NCBI RefSeq assembly: GCF_028736035.1
Contig: NZ_CP117866.1
Location: 10,767,001 to 10,831,000 of the forward strand
DNA length: 64,000 bases
Reading direction: 5' to 3'
Source: Streptomyces sp. T12
Lineage (GTDB): Bacteria > Actinomycetota > Actinomycetes > Streptomycetales > Streptomycetaceae
The notes beneath the pieces were generated by a model. It searched no databases. It saw only the letters and a list, made by a program, of their open reading frames with translations, and was not told the DNA's origin. Each line of letters starts with the position of its first letter. Position 1 is the stretch's first letter. The position numbers and the translations under genes are program-made. Shown here piece by piece: positions 34,548 through 44,582 of this stretch.

Positions 34548-35282
34548 ATGAAGAACCAGAAGGTCGGCTCCGTGATGACCACGGAGGTCGTCCGCGCCGC
34601 GTACGGCACCCCGTTCAAGGAGGTCGCCCGACTGCTCGCGGCCCACCGGATCAGCGGACTGCCGGTAGTCGACGAGGACGACAAGGTCATCGGCGTCATC
34701 TCCGAAACGGACCTGGTGGCACGCCAGGCGGCCACCCCCGAACCGTACGAACCGCGCCGTCGCTTCGCGTTCCTGTCCGGGCTGACGCGCGGTGCCCGAC
34801 GGCAGGCGGCGAAGGCGCATGCCCGCACCGCCGGCCGGCTCATGACCGTGCCGCCCGTCACCGCGCACGCCGACGACACCATCGTCGAGGCCGCCCGCAC
34901 CATGGCCCAGCACCAGGTGGAGCGGCTGCCGGTGCTCGACGAGGCGGACCGGCTGGTCGGCATCGTCACCCGCCGCGACCTGCTCCAGGTCTTCCTGCGG
35001 CCCGACAAGGAGATCCGCGACGAGGTGATCGAGGACGTACTGGGGCGCACCCTGTGGCTGCCGCCCCGCAGCATCGACGTGTCCGTGGTGCACGGCGTCG
35101 TCACCCTCACCGGCCACATGGAACGCAAGAGCGAGACGGAGATCGCCCTGTCGATGACCGCACGGATCGACGGTGTGGTCGGCGTGGTCGACAGGCTCAC
35201 GTACCGGCTGGATGACCCGCGCCTGCGCACTCAGGAGCACGCGCTGCACGGCGTGGCCGGCGACTGGCTGCGCAAGATGTGA
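34548..35282 (+). CDS. CBS-pair plus BON domain protein
   Basis: 244 aa from ATG 34548 (AGGAGGGAGGGG). Two CBS motifs (GSVMTTEVVRAAYGTPFKEV, then GRLMTVPPVTAHADDTIVEA, with LPVVDEDDKVIGVIS and LPVLDEADRLVGIVT) are followed by a BON domain (IDVSVVHGVVTLTGHMERKS). CBS pairs bind adenosyl ligands; BON may attach to membranes or phospholipid. It starts 13 bases after the acetyltransferase stop, so the two are probably co-transcribed. A paralogue lies at 36.6-37.4 kb. Confidence 0.9.
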   Translation: MKNQKVGSVMTTEVVRAAYGTPFKEVARLLAAHRISGLPVVDEDDKVIGVISETDLVARQAATPEPYEPRRRFAFLSGLTRGARRQAAKAHARTAGRLMTVPPVTAHADDTIVEAARTMAQHQVERLPVLDEADRLVGIVTRRDLLQVFLRPDKEIRDEVIEDVLGRTLWLPPRSIDVSVVHGVVTLTGHMERKSETEIALSMTARIDGVVGVVDRLTYRLDDPRLRTQEHALHGVAGDWLRKM

Positions 35283-35298
35283 GAGGAGGCGTACCGCC

Positions 35299-35693
35299 AT
35301 AACCGGCACCGTGTTGGTCGCCTATGGAAGCACGAACGGATCGACGGCGCAGATCGCCGAAACCATCGCCGACGTCCTGCGCAAGGACGACCTGACGGTC
35401 GAGGTCCTTCCGGCCCGGTCCGTCACGAGGGTGGCGTCGTACGACGCCGTGGTGGTCGGAGGCGGACTGTACGCCGGACGCTGGCAGAAGCACACCCGCC
35501 GGTTCCTCCGTCGGCACCGCCACGACTTGGGCGAACGCCCACTGTGGCTGTTCGGCAGCGGCCCGCTCGACGCCTCGGCCAGGGATGGGCCGCACGAATG
35601 ATCCTCCGTAACGGAAAGGGCGGTGACTTCCGCGACTTCACCGCGATCGAGACGTGGGCGGCACATGTCGCCGACGAGCTGGCACACACATAA
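35299..35693 (+). pseudogene. Flavodoxin-domain protein, internally deleted
   Basis: The N-terminal half (TVLVAYGSTNGSTAQIAETI, then YDAVVVGGGLYAGRWQKHTR) is a flavodoxin fold: the phosphate loop is STNGSTAQ. The frame ends at PHE-stop (35601). The C-terminal end (NGKGGDFRDFTAIETWAAHV, stop 35691-35693) follows at once in another frame, so roughly 60 central codons are missing. The likely start codon is also damaged: GGAGG leads to ATA 35299, where ATG is expected; GTG 35311 is the alternative. Broken by deletion. Confidence 0.75.
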
Positions 35694-35761
35694 GGCGGGC
35701 CGGGATGCTCCGCTCCACACAGACCCCGGTGCCCGGCACCGGGCTCGCCCCATGGCCGCAC

Positions 35762-36445
35762 CTACGACGGCACCACGGCTACGGGGCACGTGGCCTCTCG
35801 CAACAGGGACCCAATCATGTACCTCCAGCCGACGCCGGGCTTCCTGCCCACGACGACCAGTGCGGCGCCCGCGGAACAGCGGAGCAGGGCCTGCGCCGGC
35901 GTGAACAGGACGACGTCCTGGAGCACTGGTACCTCCGGATGTTTCTCACACCACGGCTGTAGCGCATCGGCGAGCTGCTGCACCTCCTGGTCCTCCCAGG
36001 CGGCCCGGTCTTCCTCCGGTACGGCGAAAGGCAGTTCGGCGGCACTGGCGGGAAGCGACCAGGCGTGGACAACGTACAGGCGTGAGCTTCGTATCCGGGC
36101 GCTGTCGAAGGCGAAGTCGATCGCGGCGGCCGCGGGGTTACGGGCGTCCACGCCGAGCGTGACCCCCTCGGAGCGGCGGGCGTCGGAGAGATCGTCCGGG
36201 ACGAACACGAGCGGCCGGGCCGCGGCTTCGACGTTTACAGGAAGGGGCAAGCCGGCCGTTTGGGAGTCGGCGACATCCTCCCGGCGCAGGCCGCACACGA
36301 CGACCTTGGCCTCGCTCACCTACTGCGGTGGGCCGTGGACCACGCGGAGCGGCAGACCGCGCAGCCGTGCCTCGTGCGCGGCCCAATCGACTGCGGTCCG
36401 GCTGGGCCCCGATGGGGCGCTGGAGGCAAGAATCACTTGTTCCAT
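35762..36445 (-). pseudogene. Universal stress protein, first domain deleted and stop-containing
   Basis: It starts MEQVILASSAPSGPSRTAVD (ATG 36445), the first strand and helix of a USP, then HGPPQ and an in-frame TAG at 36320-36322. The same frame continues: a vestige of domain one (SEAKVVVCGLRREDVADSQT) and a complete second domain, VTLGVDARNPAAAAIDFAFD to GRKPGVGWRYMIGSLLREAT. Most of the first ATP-binding half is missing. A shortened product could start at GTG 36319. Probably a pseudogene. Confidence 0.7.
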
Positions 36446-36645
36446 GGCAGTCCGCCCTTCCGCCGCAACGGGTTGTGCACCGTGCAGTAGCCGACCCCTG
36501 CGCGCTGCAGTCGGCATGGCGGCACTCAACTCCTGAGGCAGCAACGCGGAGCGGCGGCGGTCGCCGCACGGACGGTGCGTGTTGGAAGGTAACGTGCGCA
36601 ACGCCGCCGTCCTCGCTGCGATGTTCAACGTTCACTCGGGGCGGT

Positions 36646-37350
36646 TCACGACGGTGAGGCGTTCTCGCTGTGACTCGACGGGGCAGGGGACGTCTCCGAG
36701 GAACGGCCGTGCGCGGAGACGTCGAACTCCACGTCCACGACCCCCTCAACGGCCCGGATCAGCCGTGCCGCTACGGGCACCAGGGACGTGTCCCGGACAC
36801 GGCCGCTGAGTGTCACGACCCCCTCCCACACCGCCACGCGTACGGCTGACGTCGACGCGGGGAAGAGGTACGACGCCACCTCCCGGCGTACTTCCTCCGC
36901 GATGTCCTCGTCGTCGCGCAGGAACACCTTCAGCAGGTCGGCGCGACTGACGATGCCCTGCAGCATGCCCAAGTCGTCGACCACGGGCAGCCGCTTGACC
37001 TTGGCGCGTGCCATGGTCCGCGCGGCCTGCGCGAGCGTCGCGTCCGCGTGGACGGTGAGGGCCGGAGAGGTCATCAGCTCCCCGGCGGTCACCGCCCCGG
37101 CCTTCGCCAGGTCGGACAGACGCCGCAGCTGGGTGTACCGGTCGGGGTCGCTGTCGCGGAACTCTTCCTTGGGCAGCAGGTCGGCCTCGGACACGACCCC
37201 GACGACCCGGCCCTCGCCTTCCAGGGCTGGAAGGGCACTGACCTTCCAGTCCTGCATCATCCGCACGATCTCCTTGAAGGAGGCGCCACGGCCGATGGCG
37301 GCGACGGTGTGGGTCATCACGTCGCTGACGATGTGCGGGGTGCCGTGCAT
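36646..37350 (-). CDS. CBS-pair plus BON domain protein (second)
   Basis: 234 aa from ATG 37350 (AAGGAGG). Same architecture as the 34.5 kb gene: CBS pairs (SDVMTHTVAAIGRGASFKEI, ELMTSPALTVHADATLAQAA, LPVVDDLGMLQGIVSRADLL) and a BON domain (VRVAVWEGVVTLSGRVRDTS). It may sense adenylate energy charge. On the minus strand, downstream of the broken cNMP-binding gene and likely read from the same promoter. Confidence 0.9.
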   Translation of the reverse strand: MHGTPHIVSDVMTHTVAAIGRGASFKEIVRMMQDWKVSALPALEGEGRVVGVVSEADLLPKEEFRDSDPDRYTQLRRLSDLAKAGAVTAGELMTSPALTVHADATLAQAARTMARAKVKRLPVVDDLGMLQGIVSRADLLKVFLRDDEDIAEEVRREVASYLFPASTSAVRVAVWEGVVTLSGRVRDTSLVPVAARLIRAVEGVVDVEFDVSAHGRSSETSPAPSSHSENASPS

Positions 37351-37391
37351 GATGCCTCCTTCGGTGCTGTCACTTCGCCCCGTCGGCTTGG

Positions 37392-37852
37392 TCACAGGCG
37401 GCTGCCGCTGCCGTAGGGGGCATACAGGTCCAACAGCCGGGTGCGGGGTCGTCCTGGATCATCGAGCGGACCGCGGTGGCGTCGAACTCGTCGGCGCGCA
37501 CCGGGCTGGTCGCCGTGGCGCCCAGGTGCCAGGTGTGCGGGGCGAACAGCCAGGACCAGCCGATGAGTTCGTTGTGCCGGAGGGTCTCGATGACGGCGGC
37601 GCGGCGGCCGGGCACGTGCATGTCGAGGTCGACGCTGCCGGTGCGGATGATCCAGAACCGATCCGCCTTGCCGCCTTCCTCGAAAAGGTGGGTGCCCTGC
37701 GGGAACGACACCTCACGGGCGAAGCGCATCAGCCGATGGCGGTGCTCGGCGGGAAGGAGTTGAACCGCCCGCCGAGGCACGTCGGCAGCGCACCGTGTTC
37801 GACGATCCCACCAGGGCAGCCGTCGTCGCGCGACTCGGACCGCCGCGGTCAC
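37392..37852 (-). pseudogene. Cyclic-nucleotide-binding (Crp-like) domain protein, internally deleted
   Basis: The core RLMRFAREVSFPQGTHLFEE, then GSVDLDMHVPGRRAAVIETL and ELIGWSWLFAPHTWHLGATA, is a cNMP-binding fold without an HTH. After MIQDDPA the frame goes astray. The expected C-terminal end LLDLYAPYGSGSRL-stop is present directly downstream in another frame, so about 30 codons are deleted. The N-terminal ~30 residues are Arg/Pro-rich and look spurious; the true start is unclear. Broken gene. Confidence 0.65.
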
Positions 37853-37928
37853 GGCAGACGCGGGTACGGAGGCGGAACCACCCGTGTGCTCGTACGGCTT
37901 GGCTGCGCTTCCCGCAGCGAGACGTGGA

Positions 37929-38510
37929 TCACCCGGTCTTGTGGCCCCACTGCGGGCCGACCAGGTCCCACTCCCTGCCCCACTGGTCGATGCGCCGCCG
38001 GTCGAGCCTCCACCGTGCGAGGGTTCCGGCGCCGAAAGCGAGGCCGGCGAAGGCCAGCGCGGCCGCGGTGGCCAGGGCGCCGGATTCGACGGCCGCTTCC
38101 GTGGGACTCGGCGGTTCGGCGGTGATCTCGCCCCGGCCGTCCGTCCAGACGACGATCCTGGATCCGGCGTTCAGCCCGGTCTCCACCAGGGTCGTGTCCG
38201 TGTGGGCGGAGCCGTCGGGGTCTGTCCAGCGGACTCGTGCGGAGGTCTTGTCACTGGTGGCTCCGTCCGCCGGGACGTTCCGGGGGACGTCGTTGAGGAG
38301 GACAGCGCGCACGGAATGGCGCTCGGCGCGCTGCCGGGCGAACACCTCGTCGGCTGCGTGGGCCGTCACCAGGCCGGCGACGGTACTGCCCACCGCTGTG
38401 ACCGCCCACACGGCCAGCATGATCCAGGCCTCGAGGATGTCGTGGCGCCGTCGGAGCGGGTTGTTACGCCATCGCCAGAGCCGCTTCTTCATATGCCTGC
38501 TGCGGTCCAT
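37929..38510 (-). CDS. Rv1733c-like two-transmembrane protein
   Basis: 193 aa from ATG 38510 (GGAGGG seven bases upstream). Basic N-terminus (KKRLWRWRNNPLRRRHDILE), one membrane helix (WIMLAVWAVTAVGSTVAGLV), a central extracytoplasmic domain with VRWTDPDGSAHTDTTLVETG, then a second helix (GALATAAALAFAGLAFGAGT). This is the architecture of Rv1733c, a DosR-regulon membrane protein of Mycobacterium; the function is unknown. Divergent from the Acg-like gene, with DevR-like boxes between. Confidence 0.82.
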   Translation of the reverse strand: MDRSRHMKKRLWRWRNNPLRRRHDILEAWIMLAVWAVTAVGSTVAGLVTAHAADEVFARQRAERHSVRAVLLNDVPRNVPADGATSDKTSARVRWTDPDGSAHTDTTLVETGLNAGSRIVVWTDGRGEITAEPPSPTEAAVESGALATAAALAFAGLAFGAGTLARWRLDRRRIDQWGREWDLVGPQWGHKTG

Positions 38511-38628
38511 CGGTCTGCCCTCCGTCCTCGTTGTGACGTTCACGAAGGTGACAGTCGGGAGCGAGCCCTGACAGGGGCCGACCAGGCAGTGCGGGAGGGG
38601 CGATGGGGGGCCAACTCGCAGCTGACGT

Positions 38629-38644
38629 TGGGCCGTTCAGCCCA
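38629..38644. promoter_or_regulatory. DevR-like box in divergent Rv1733c/acg promoter
   Basis: TGGGCC-GTTC-AGCCCA is a palindrome 119 bp upstream of the Rv1733c-like gene. Confidence 0.5.
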
Positions 38645-38712
38645 TACCGGCGTGGAACTGGAGGACGGGACGTCACGACTGCGTTCCCGTACGCTGCCCA
38701 CGCGGTGAGGTG

Positions 38713-38749
38713 TGGCCCGACCGGTCCCGGAGGCGGGACCATCGGCCCC
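38713..38749. promoter_or_regulatory. Tandem DevR-like boxes before the first Acg-like gene
   Basis: TGGCCCGACCGGTCCC (38713-38728) and GGGACCATCGGCCCC (38735-38749) are 22 bp apart, 77-113 bp upstream of the TTG start at 38826. Confidence 0.6.
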
Positions 38750-38825
38750 TCACCAGGCCGTGGCCGGGCGCCCAGGCTCGGAGAACAGCACCCGCTGTCC
38801 TACGCCGACGCGCGAGGAGGGCATC

Positions 38826-39827
38826 TTGCACAGCACATCCCTGGACGCCGTATTTCCGGAGACCTGCGTGTCGGCCGCGGTCGCCGCGCCCTCGATCCAC
38901 AACACCCAGCCATGGTGCTTCCGCCTGGATCCCGAGTCGGCCACGTTCCAGGTGCGCGCCGCCCCTGAACGCGGCCTGCGGCACACGGACCCGACCGGTC
39001 GCGCCCTGCATCTCTCGGTGGGGGCGTGCCTGTTGAATCTCCGGGTCGCGATCGCGCACTCCGGATGGTCGCCGGTCAGGCGCCTGTTGCCCTCCCCGGA
39101 GGACCCCGGACTGCTCGCCATTGTCCGCCTGGCAGGGTCCGTTGCCCGGCGCCCGACGGAGCACCGGGCCGACCTGTACGAGGCGATCTGGCGCAGGCAC
39201 AGCAGCCGCCTCCCGTTCTCCGGGCGGCCGCTGCCGCCGTATCTGCGCAACGAACTCTGTGAAGCCGCCCGTGTGGAAGGCGCGCGGCTCTGGTTCCCGG
39301 ACGCCGTCGAGACGGAGCGGCTGCTCCGCCTGACCGCAGAGGCCGAGGGCCGTAACCGCATCGCCACCGACCGCGCTACGGAGAGCAGCCGCTGGGTGCA
39401 CCGAGACCGGGAGCCGGGTCCCGACGTGGGCATGCCGCGGGAGGCGCTCGGCCCCCAGGACGCGCGCGAACACCTTCCCCTGCGGGACTTCACCGCGCAG
39501 CGGCACGCCGAGCGGCTGGTCGCCCGACCGTTTGAGGCGACACCCACCGTTGCTGTGCTGATCACCGAACACGACCACCGCACCGACTGGCTGCGGGCCG
39601 GACAAGCGCTCCAGCACGTGTGGCTCCTCGCCACGGCACATGGTCTGCGCGCCTCCCTGTTGCACCAGGCACTGGAATGGCCGGACCTACGCAGTTCCCT
39701 CAGCCCGACGCCAGGGCGGACCGATCATGTGCAGATGCTCATCCGTCTCGGATACGGCCCCGAAGGCGCTGCGAGCCCACGGCGCACCCCGCGCATGGCG
39801 CTCGACGATGTGCTGGCGAGTCGCTAG
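38826..39827 (+). CDS. Acg-like (Rv3131-type) nitroreductase-fold protein
   Basis: 333 aa from TTG 38826, chosen because GAGGAGG sits five bases upstream. The N-terminus [20 protein letters not shown] and later [40 protein letters not shown] match the Acg family. This nitroreductase-like group binds FMN but often lacks activity; it is a hallmark of DosR regulons. A paralogue lies at 53.3 kb. The tandem boxes upstream support hypoxia control. Confidence 0.88.
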   Translation: MHSTSLDAVFPETCVSAAVAAPSIHNTQPWCFRLDPESATFQVRAAPERGLRHTDPTGRALHLSVGACLLNLRVAIAHSGWSPVRRLLPSPEDPGLLAIVRLAGSVARRPTEHRADLYEAIWRRHSSRLPFSGRPLPPYLRNELCEAARVEGARLWFPDAVETERLLRLTAEAEGRNRIATDRATESSRWVHRDREPGPDVGMPREALGPQDAREHLPLRDFTAQRHAERLVARPFEATPTVAVLITEHDHRTDWLRAGQALQHVWLLATAHGLRASLLHQALEWPDLRSSLSPTPGRTDHVQMLIRLGYGPEGAASPRRTPRMALDDVLASR

Positions 39828-39843
39828 CCCATCCGCCTGGTCA

Positions 39844-40026
39844 TCAACCCGCCGCGGCAGGCGCGGTCACGGCCTGCGGTGCACGGGCCAGGGCCGTGCC
39901 CAGGCTGGGGTGCAGCTCGAAGACACCTGCCAGGCCGACGGCGCGAAGGATCCGCCGGAAGCGCACGCTGTCGGTGACCAGCCGCACGTCGGCGCAGGTG
40001 CCCCGGTCGCTCGTGCGTCGGTGGCC
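39844..40026 (-). pseudogene. STAS-domain protein, C-terminal remnant
   Basis: About 60 codons of the C-terminal half of a SpoIIAA-like antagonist remain ([20 protein letters not shown], then [17 protein letters not shown]). The N-terminal half, including the phosphorylatable serine, is missing. The fragment ends just before the DevR-like box used by the pfl genes. Confidence 0.6.
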
Positions 40027-40051
40027 AGGTAATGCCGGGTTCGGCCTGACC

Positions 40052-40089
40052 GGGCCCAATCGGCCCGGCAGGCGAGGGACCGATGGCGC
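40052..40089. promoter_or_regulatory. DevR-like boxes before pflB
   Basis: GGGCCCAATCGGCCC (40052-40066) and the weaker GGGACCGATGGCGC (40076-40089) are 24 bp apart, 98-135 bp upstream of pflB. Confidence 0.55.
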
Positions 40090-40186
40090 GCCCCAGGTAC
40101 GCCGACAGGCCCTCCCCGCAGGCATCACGAGCGACGAGCATCGAAAGCGCAGAGATCCTGCGTGCGGAGTGAGGGAGAGACCGGCG

Positions 40187-42448
40187 ATGACGGTAACGGT
40201 GACAGCTGGACCCCGGGCGACGACCGAGGCATGGCGGGGCTTCGCCGGTACGCACTGGCGGGACCAGGTCGACGTGCGCGACTTCATCCAGGCCAACTAC
40301 ACGCCGTACGACGGCGATTCGACGTTCCTGGCCAGGCCGACCGAGCGTACGCTCGCCGTCTGGGACAAGGTCGCTCGTCTGTTCCCCGAGGAGCGGCGCA
40401 AGGGAATCCTGGACGTCGACCCGGGCACCCCATCCACCATCACCTCGCACCGGCCGGGCTTCATCGACCGCGACCGCGAACTGATCGTCGGCCTGCAGAC
40501 CGACGCCCCACTGCGGCGGGCGATCATGCCCAACGGTGGGCTGCGGATGGTGGAGAACGGGCTGAAGGCGTACGGCTACCAGGCCGACCCCTTCGTCACG
40601 CGCGTCTTCGGGACCTACCGCAAGACCCACAACGACGGTGTGTTCGACGCCTACACTCCCGAGATGCGGGCCGCCCGCAAGGCGGGGATCATCACGGGTC
40701 TGCCGGACGCCTACGGCCGCGGCCGGATCATCGGCGACTACCGGCGCGTCGCGCTGTACGGGACCGCCCGGCTGGTCGAGGCCAAGCGGGCCGAGCGGGC
40801 CCTGCTGGACGCGCAGCCCTCCGGCCCGGACGTCATCCGCGACCGTGAGGAACTGGCCGAGCAGATCCGGGCGCTCGACGAGCTGGTCGAGATGGCGGCC
40901 TCGTACGGCTGCGATATCACCCGCCCCGCCGCGACGGCTCACGAGGCCGTGCAGTGGCTCTACCTCGGCTTCCTGGCGGCGGTGAAGGAGCAAAACGGCG
41001 CCGCGATGTCGCTCGGCCGCACCTCCACCTTCCTCGACGTCTACCTCCAGCGCGACCTGCAGGACGAGACGATCGACGAGACGCGGGCGCAGGAGCTGAT
41101 CGACGACTTCGTGATCAAGCTGCGGATCGTACGGTTCCTGCGCACCCCCGAGTACGACGCGCTTTTCTCCGGCGATCCGACCTGGGTGACGGAGTCCATC
41201 GGCGGCATCGGCACCGACGGCCGCCCACTGGTCACCCGTACCTCCTTCCGGTTCCTGCAGACCCTGTACAACCTGGGCCCGGCCCCCGAGCCCAACCTGA
41301 CGGTGCTGTGGTCGCCTCAACTTCCCTCCGGGTTCAAGGAGTTCTGCGCGCAGGTCTCCATCGACACCAGCGCGATCCAGTACGAGTCGGATGACCTGAT
41401 GCGTCCGCGCACCGGCGACGACACGGCGATCGCCTGCTGCGTCTCCGCGATGGCGGTGGGGAAGCAGATGCAGTTCTTCGGGGCGCGCGTCAATCTCGCC
41501 AAGGCGCTGCTGTACGCCATCAACGGCGGCCGGGACGAGATGACCGGCGAGCAGATCGCCCCCGAGGCGCCCGCGCTGACCGGCGAGTACCTGGAGTACG
41601 AGGGGCTGTCGGCAGCGTACGACCGCATGCTGGACTGGCTGGCGGCCACGTACGTCAACGCGCTCAACGTCATCCACTACATGCACGACAAGTACGCCTA
41701 CGAGCGGATCGAGATGGCCCTGCACGACCACCCCGTGCACCGCTTCATGGCCTGCGGCATCGCCGGACTCTCGGTGGCGGCCGACAGCCTCTCGGCCGTC
41801 AAGTTCGCCCGTGTGAAGGTCATCCGGGACGCGACCGGACTGGCCGTCGACTACCAGGTCGAGGGCGAGTACCCGGCGTACGGCAACAACGACGACCGCG
41901 CGGACGCGCTGGCCGCCGACCTGGTCCAGTCGTTCATGGCGAAGGTGCGCCGCCACCCCACGTACCGCAACGCCGAGCACACCCAGTCGGTGCTGACCAT
42001 CACATCGAACGTCGTCTACGGCAAGCACACCGGCAACACCCCCGACGGCCGGCGTGCCGGGGCGCCCTTCGCACCGGGGGCCAACCCGATGAACGGCCGG
42101 GACCGGCACGGAGTGGCGGCCTCGGCCCTCTCGGTGGCCAAGCTGCCGTACGAGCAGGCGCGGGACGGCATCTCGCTCACGACGACGATCACGCCCGAGG
42201 GCCTGGGCCATGACCCGGACGAGCGCGCGGGCAACTTGGCCGGGATCCTCGACGCGTACATGGCCTCCGGCGGCTTCCACATGAACGTCAATGTCCTGGA
42301 CCGGGCGACGCTCGAGGACGCCATGGAACACCCGGAGAAATACCCCGAGTTGACGATCAGGGTCTCCGGCTACGCCGTCAACTTCGTCCGCCTGACCCGT
42401 GAGCAGCAGCTCGACGTGATCAGCCGCACCTTCCACGGATCGCTGTGA
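40187..42448 (+). CDS. pflB: Pyruvate formate-lyase
   Basis: 753 aa from ATG 40187 (GAGGGAGAG). It cleaves pyruvate plus CoA to acetyl-CoA and formate by a glycyl-radical mechanism. The catalytic cysteine pair is at residues 417-418 ([14 protein letters not shown]), and the radical glycine is residue 728 in [11 protein letters not shown]. Length and ends agree with E. coli PflB (760 aa). The enzyme is destroyed by oxygen, so its presence in an aerobic actinomycete is striking and implies use under anoxia. It overlaps the activase gene by four bases. Confidence 0.96.
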   Translation: MTVTVTAGPRATTEAWRGFAGTHWRDQVDVRDFIQANYTPYDGDSTFLARPTERTLAVWDKVARLFPEERRKGILDVDPGTPSTITSHRPGFIDRDRELIVGLQTDAPLRRAIMPNGGLRMVENGLKAYGYQADPFVTRVFGTYRKTHNDGVFDAYTPEMRAARKAGIITGLPDAYGRGRIIGDYRRVALYGTARLVEAKRAERALLDAQPSGPDVIRDREELAEQIRALDELVEMAASYGCDITRPAATAHEAVQWLYLGFLAAVKEQNGAAMSLGRTSTFLDVYLQRDLQDETIDETRAQELIDDFVIKLRIVRFLRTPEYDALFSGDPTWVTESIGGIGTDGRPLVTRTSFRFLQTLYNLGPAPEPNLTVLWSPQLPSGFKEFCAQVSIDTSAIQYESDDLMRPRTGDDTAIACCVSAMAVGKQMQFFGARVNLAKALLYAINGGRDEMTGEQIAPEAPALTGEYLEYEGLSAAYDRMLDWLAATYVNALNVIHYMHDKYAYERIEMALHDHPVHRFMACGIAGLSVAADSLSAVKFARVKVIRDATGLAVDYQVEGEYPAYGNNDDRADALAADLVQSFMAKVRRHPTYRNAEHTQSVLTITSNVVYGKHTGNTPDGRRAGAPFAPGANPMNGRDRHGVAASALSVAKLPYEQARDGISLTTTITPEGLGHDPDERAGNLAGILDAYMASGGFHMNVNVLDRATLEDAMEHPEKYPELTIRVSGYAVNFVRLTREQQLDVISRTFHGSL

Positions 42449-43191
42449 GCACCACGGTCGAGCCGGTGACGGGCCGGGTCCACTCCTGGGACCTGTCCAC
42501 GGGAGTGGACGGTCCCGGGACCCGGTTCGTGCTGTTCCTCAGCGGCTGCCCACTGCGCTGCCTGTACTGCGCCAACCCGGACACCTGGCACATGCGCGAC
42601 GGGAAGCACACCACCGTCGACGAGGTGATGGCCGAGATCGGAAAGTACCGGGCCTTCATCACGACCGCCGGCGGGGGAGTGACGCTCACCGGCGGCGAGG
42701 CCCTGCTGCAGCCCGCCTTCACGGCCGCGATCTTCCGCCGCTGCAAGGAACTCGGCCTGCGCACCGCCCTGGACACCTCCGGCTTCCTCGGCGCCCGCGC
42801 CACCGACGAACTCCTCGCCGACACCGACCTGGTCCTGCTGGACATCAAGTCATTCGACGTTCGCACCTACCGGAAGCTGACCGGAGGCGAACTCTCCCCG
42901 ACGCTCAACTTCGCCACCCGCCTGGACCGGCTCGGCGTCCCGGTGTGGATCCGCTACGTGCTCGTGCCCGGCTGGACCGACGACCCGGCAGCCATCGACA
43001 GCCTCGGCGTGTTCCTCGCCGGCCTGTCCAACGTCGACCGGGTGGACGTCCTGCCGTTCCACAAGCTCGGCGCCCACAAGTACGACTCACTGGGCATCCT
43101 CTTCCCCCTACGCGACACGCCCACCCCGGACCCGGAGCTGACGGAGCGGGTGCGCGAGCAGTTCCGGGAGCACGGGCTGCGGGCGCTGTGA
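42445..43191 (+). CDS. pflA: Pyruvate formate-lyase activating enzyme
   Basis: 248 aa from GTG 42445, overlapping the pflB stop. Radical-SAM protein with the CxxxCxxC cluster motif in [33 protein letters not shown] for SAM binding, and [13 protein letters not shown] near the end. It makes the glycyl radical on PflB using SAM and a reduced flavodoxin or ferredoxin. A broken flavodoxin gene lies at 35.3 kb, so the reductant must come from elsewhere. Confidence 0.95.
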   Translation: MSTTVEPVTGRVHSWDLSTGVDGPGTRFVLFLSGCPLRCLYCANPDTWHMRDGKHTTVDEVMAEIGKYRAFITTAGGGVTLTGGEALLQPAFTAAIFRRCKELGLRTALDTSGFLGARATDELLADTDLVLLDIKSFDVRTYRKLTGGELSPTLNFATRLDRLGVPVWIRYVLVPGWTDDPAAIDSLGVFLAGLSNVDRVDVLPFHKLGAHKYDSLGILFPLRDTPTPDPELTERVREQFREHGLRAL

Positions 43192-43379
43192 ACGAGTGCC
43201 TGTCACGGTTGAGCGAGATGCACAAGCCCGACGGAAGAGCCCCGGCCGGGGTGATCCGGCCGAGGTTCTGGGCTGCTGCTGCGCTGAGAGCTTCTCCCCA
43301 GGACGCTTTGGGCGAGGCAGGGCTGGGAGTCGCTGGCCGTACGAGTCGTCACAGGGTGAATCGAAGGGCCTGCTCGTCC

Positions 43380-43745
43380 TCAGTAGACGGAGGCGGGCCA
43401 AGTGCAGGCCACGGCCACGATGACGCCCACGTCGAGCAGCACGCCGACGCTGAGCCACGGGTCGAACCAGATCGCCTTGAGGGCAAGCCCGCCGGCGGCG
43501 GCCACGAGAGCTGCGGTGGGCCACCAGCCGCTGCCCGCGAGCACCCCGGCGCCGGCAACGACGTACACGAGGGCTGTGTACCAGGCGAGCGCCAGCGCCA
43601 CGGCCCTGGCCGGCGCGGGCGAGACGTGGGCGGCGGCCAGGGCCCACGAGTGCCCGCGATCGAACGGGGCCGGCCTGTCGGGCTGCTCCGGCGTCGTCCA
43701 GACGCCCAGGTGGAGCAGTCCATGCACGATCAGGAACGCCCTCAC
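43380..43745 (-). CDS. Small integral membrane protein
   Basis: 121 aa from GTG 43745, overlapping the DUF4389 gene stop (GTGA). Four hydrophobic segments: AFLIVHGLLHLGVW, ALALAWYTALVYVVAGAGVL, TAALVAAAGGLALKAI and VGVLLDVGVIVAVAC. No family recognised. It forms an operon with the DUF4389 gene, and both appear under a DevR-like box. Confidence 0.72.
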   Translation of the reverse strand: MRAFLIVHGLLHLGVWTTPEQPDRPAPFDRGHSWALAAAHVSPAPARAVALALAWYTALVYVVAGAGVLAGSGWWPTAALVAAAGGLALKAIWFDPWLSVGVLLDVGVIVAVACTWPASVY

Positions 43746-44422
43746 CAGCGCGGTGATGACGACTGGTCCTCCGCATCGCTCGGTTCGGTGCCGCCCATGT
43801 CGAGTCGGAACGGCGGATAGGTGTCGGTCATCAGGGCGGCGTAGGCGGCGACCCGCAGCACCCACCGGTTGAGGCCGAGGATCAGGTCGAACAGGCTCTT
43901 CGGGTACTTCTCGGTGAAGGCCAGGGTCACGGCGGCGATCACCGTCAGGACGGCGACGAGCCCGCCGTCCCACCAGCCGACGTGCCAGCCGCCGAGGAAG
44001 AAGCCGACGACGATGTAGTGCGGGATGGCCAGCAGCCACCACTTCACCAGCACCAGGCCGCGGGAGAGGCGCTCGAGGTAGGCGATGTCCAGCCGCGCCG
44101 GGTAGTCGGGCTCCTCACCCAGGCTGAACGGCGGATACCGGTCGGTGCCCAGGGCGCCGTACGAGTAGTACGCGACCCGCCAACTCCAGCGCAGCACACC
44201 CAGGTTGAAGTCGAACAGCGCGCGTGGGTAGCGCTCGGTGAACAGGATGCTGAAGAACGTGATCACGCTCACCACCGTGAAGGCGATCCACAGGAAGAAC
44301 AGAACCACGTAGTGGGGAATGACCAGGATCCACTTCACCAGCCACAGCCACCGGGATAGAGGCGCATCCAGCACCGCGTTCACCCGGACCGGACGGTCCG
44401 GGGTTCCGGCCAGGGTTGTCAT
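43742..44422 (-). CDS. DUF4389 membrane protein
   Basis: 226 aa from ATG 44422. Two homologous halves each carry a double membrane pass (WLVKWILVIPHYVVLFFLWI; VLVKWWLLAIPHYIVVGFFL) followed by a conserved FTERYPRALFDFNLGVLRW / FTEKYPKSLFDLILGLNRW motif and TDRYPPF / TDTYPPF. This is the DUF4389 repeat; the function is unknown. DUF4389 genes often co-occur with stress-protein genes. Confidence 0.87.
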   Translation of the reverse strand: MTTLAGTPDRPVRVNAVLDAPLSRWLWLVKWILVIPHYVVLFFLWIAFTVVSVITFFSILFTERYPRALFDFNLGVLRWSWRVAYYSYGALGTDRYPPFSLGEEPDYPARLDIAYLERLSRGLVLVKWWLLAIPHYIVVGFFLGGWHVGWWDGGLVAVLTVIAAVTLAFTEKYPKSLFDLILGLNRWVLRVAAYAALMTDTYPPFRLDMGGTEPSDAEDQSSSPRW

Positions 44423-44526
44423 GGCGATCAACTCCTTCGGGCCCAGAGCGACAGCTGCTAGTCGGGCCCATGACCAGCGTGGCCACTGAGAGAGCACCGC
44501 GGGGAGGGCCGTCCGGAGTCGTTCCG

Positions 44527-44541
44527 GGGGCCATCCGTCCC
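44527..44541. promoter_or_regulatory. DevR-like box before DUF4389
   Basis: GGGGCC-ATCC-GTCCC lies 105 bp upstream of the 44422 start. A half-site GGGCCCATGACC lies at 44464. Confidence 0.45.
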
Positions 44542-44582
44542 GGCTTCCCTCGACTGGCACGCAGCGGATCGGCACCCGCCCA

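Noticed and set aside
43232-43260. CCCCGGCCGGGG palindrome after pflA as a terminator
   Set aside because: No loop and no extended stem; too common in this composition to call.
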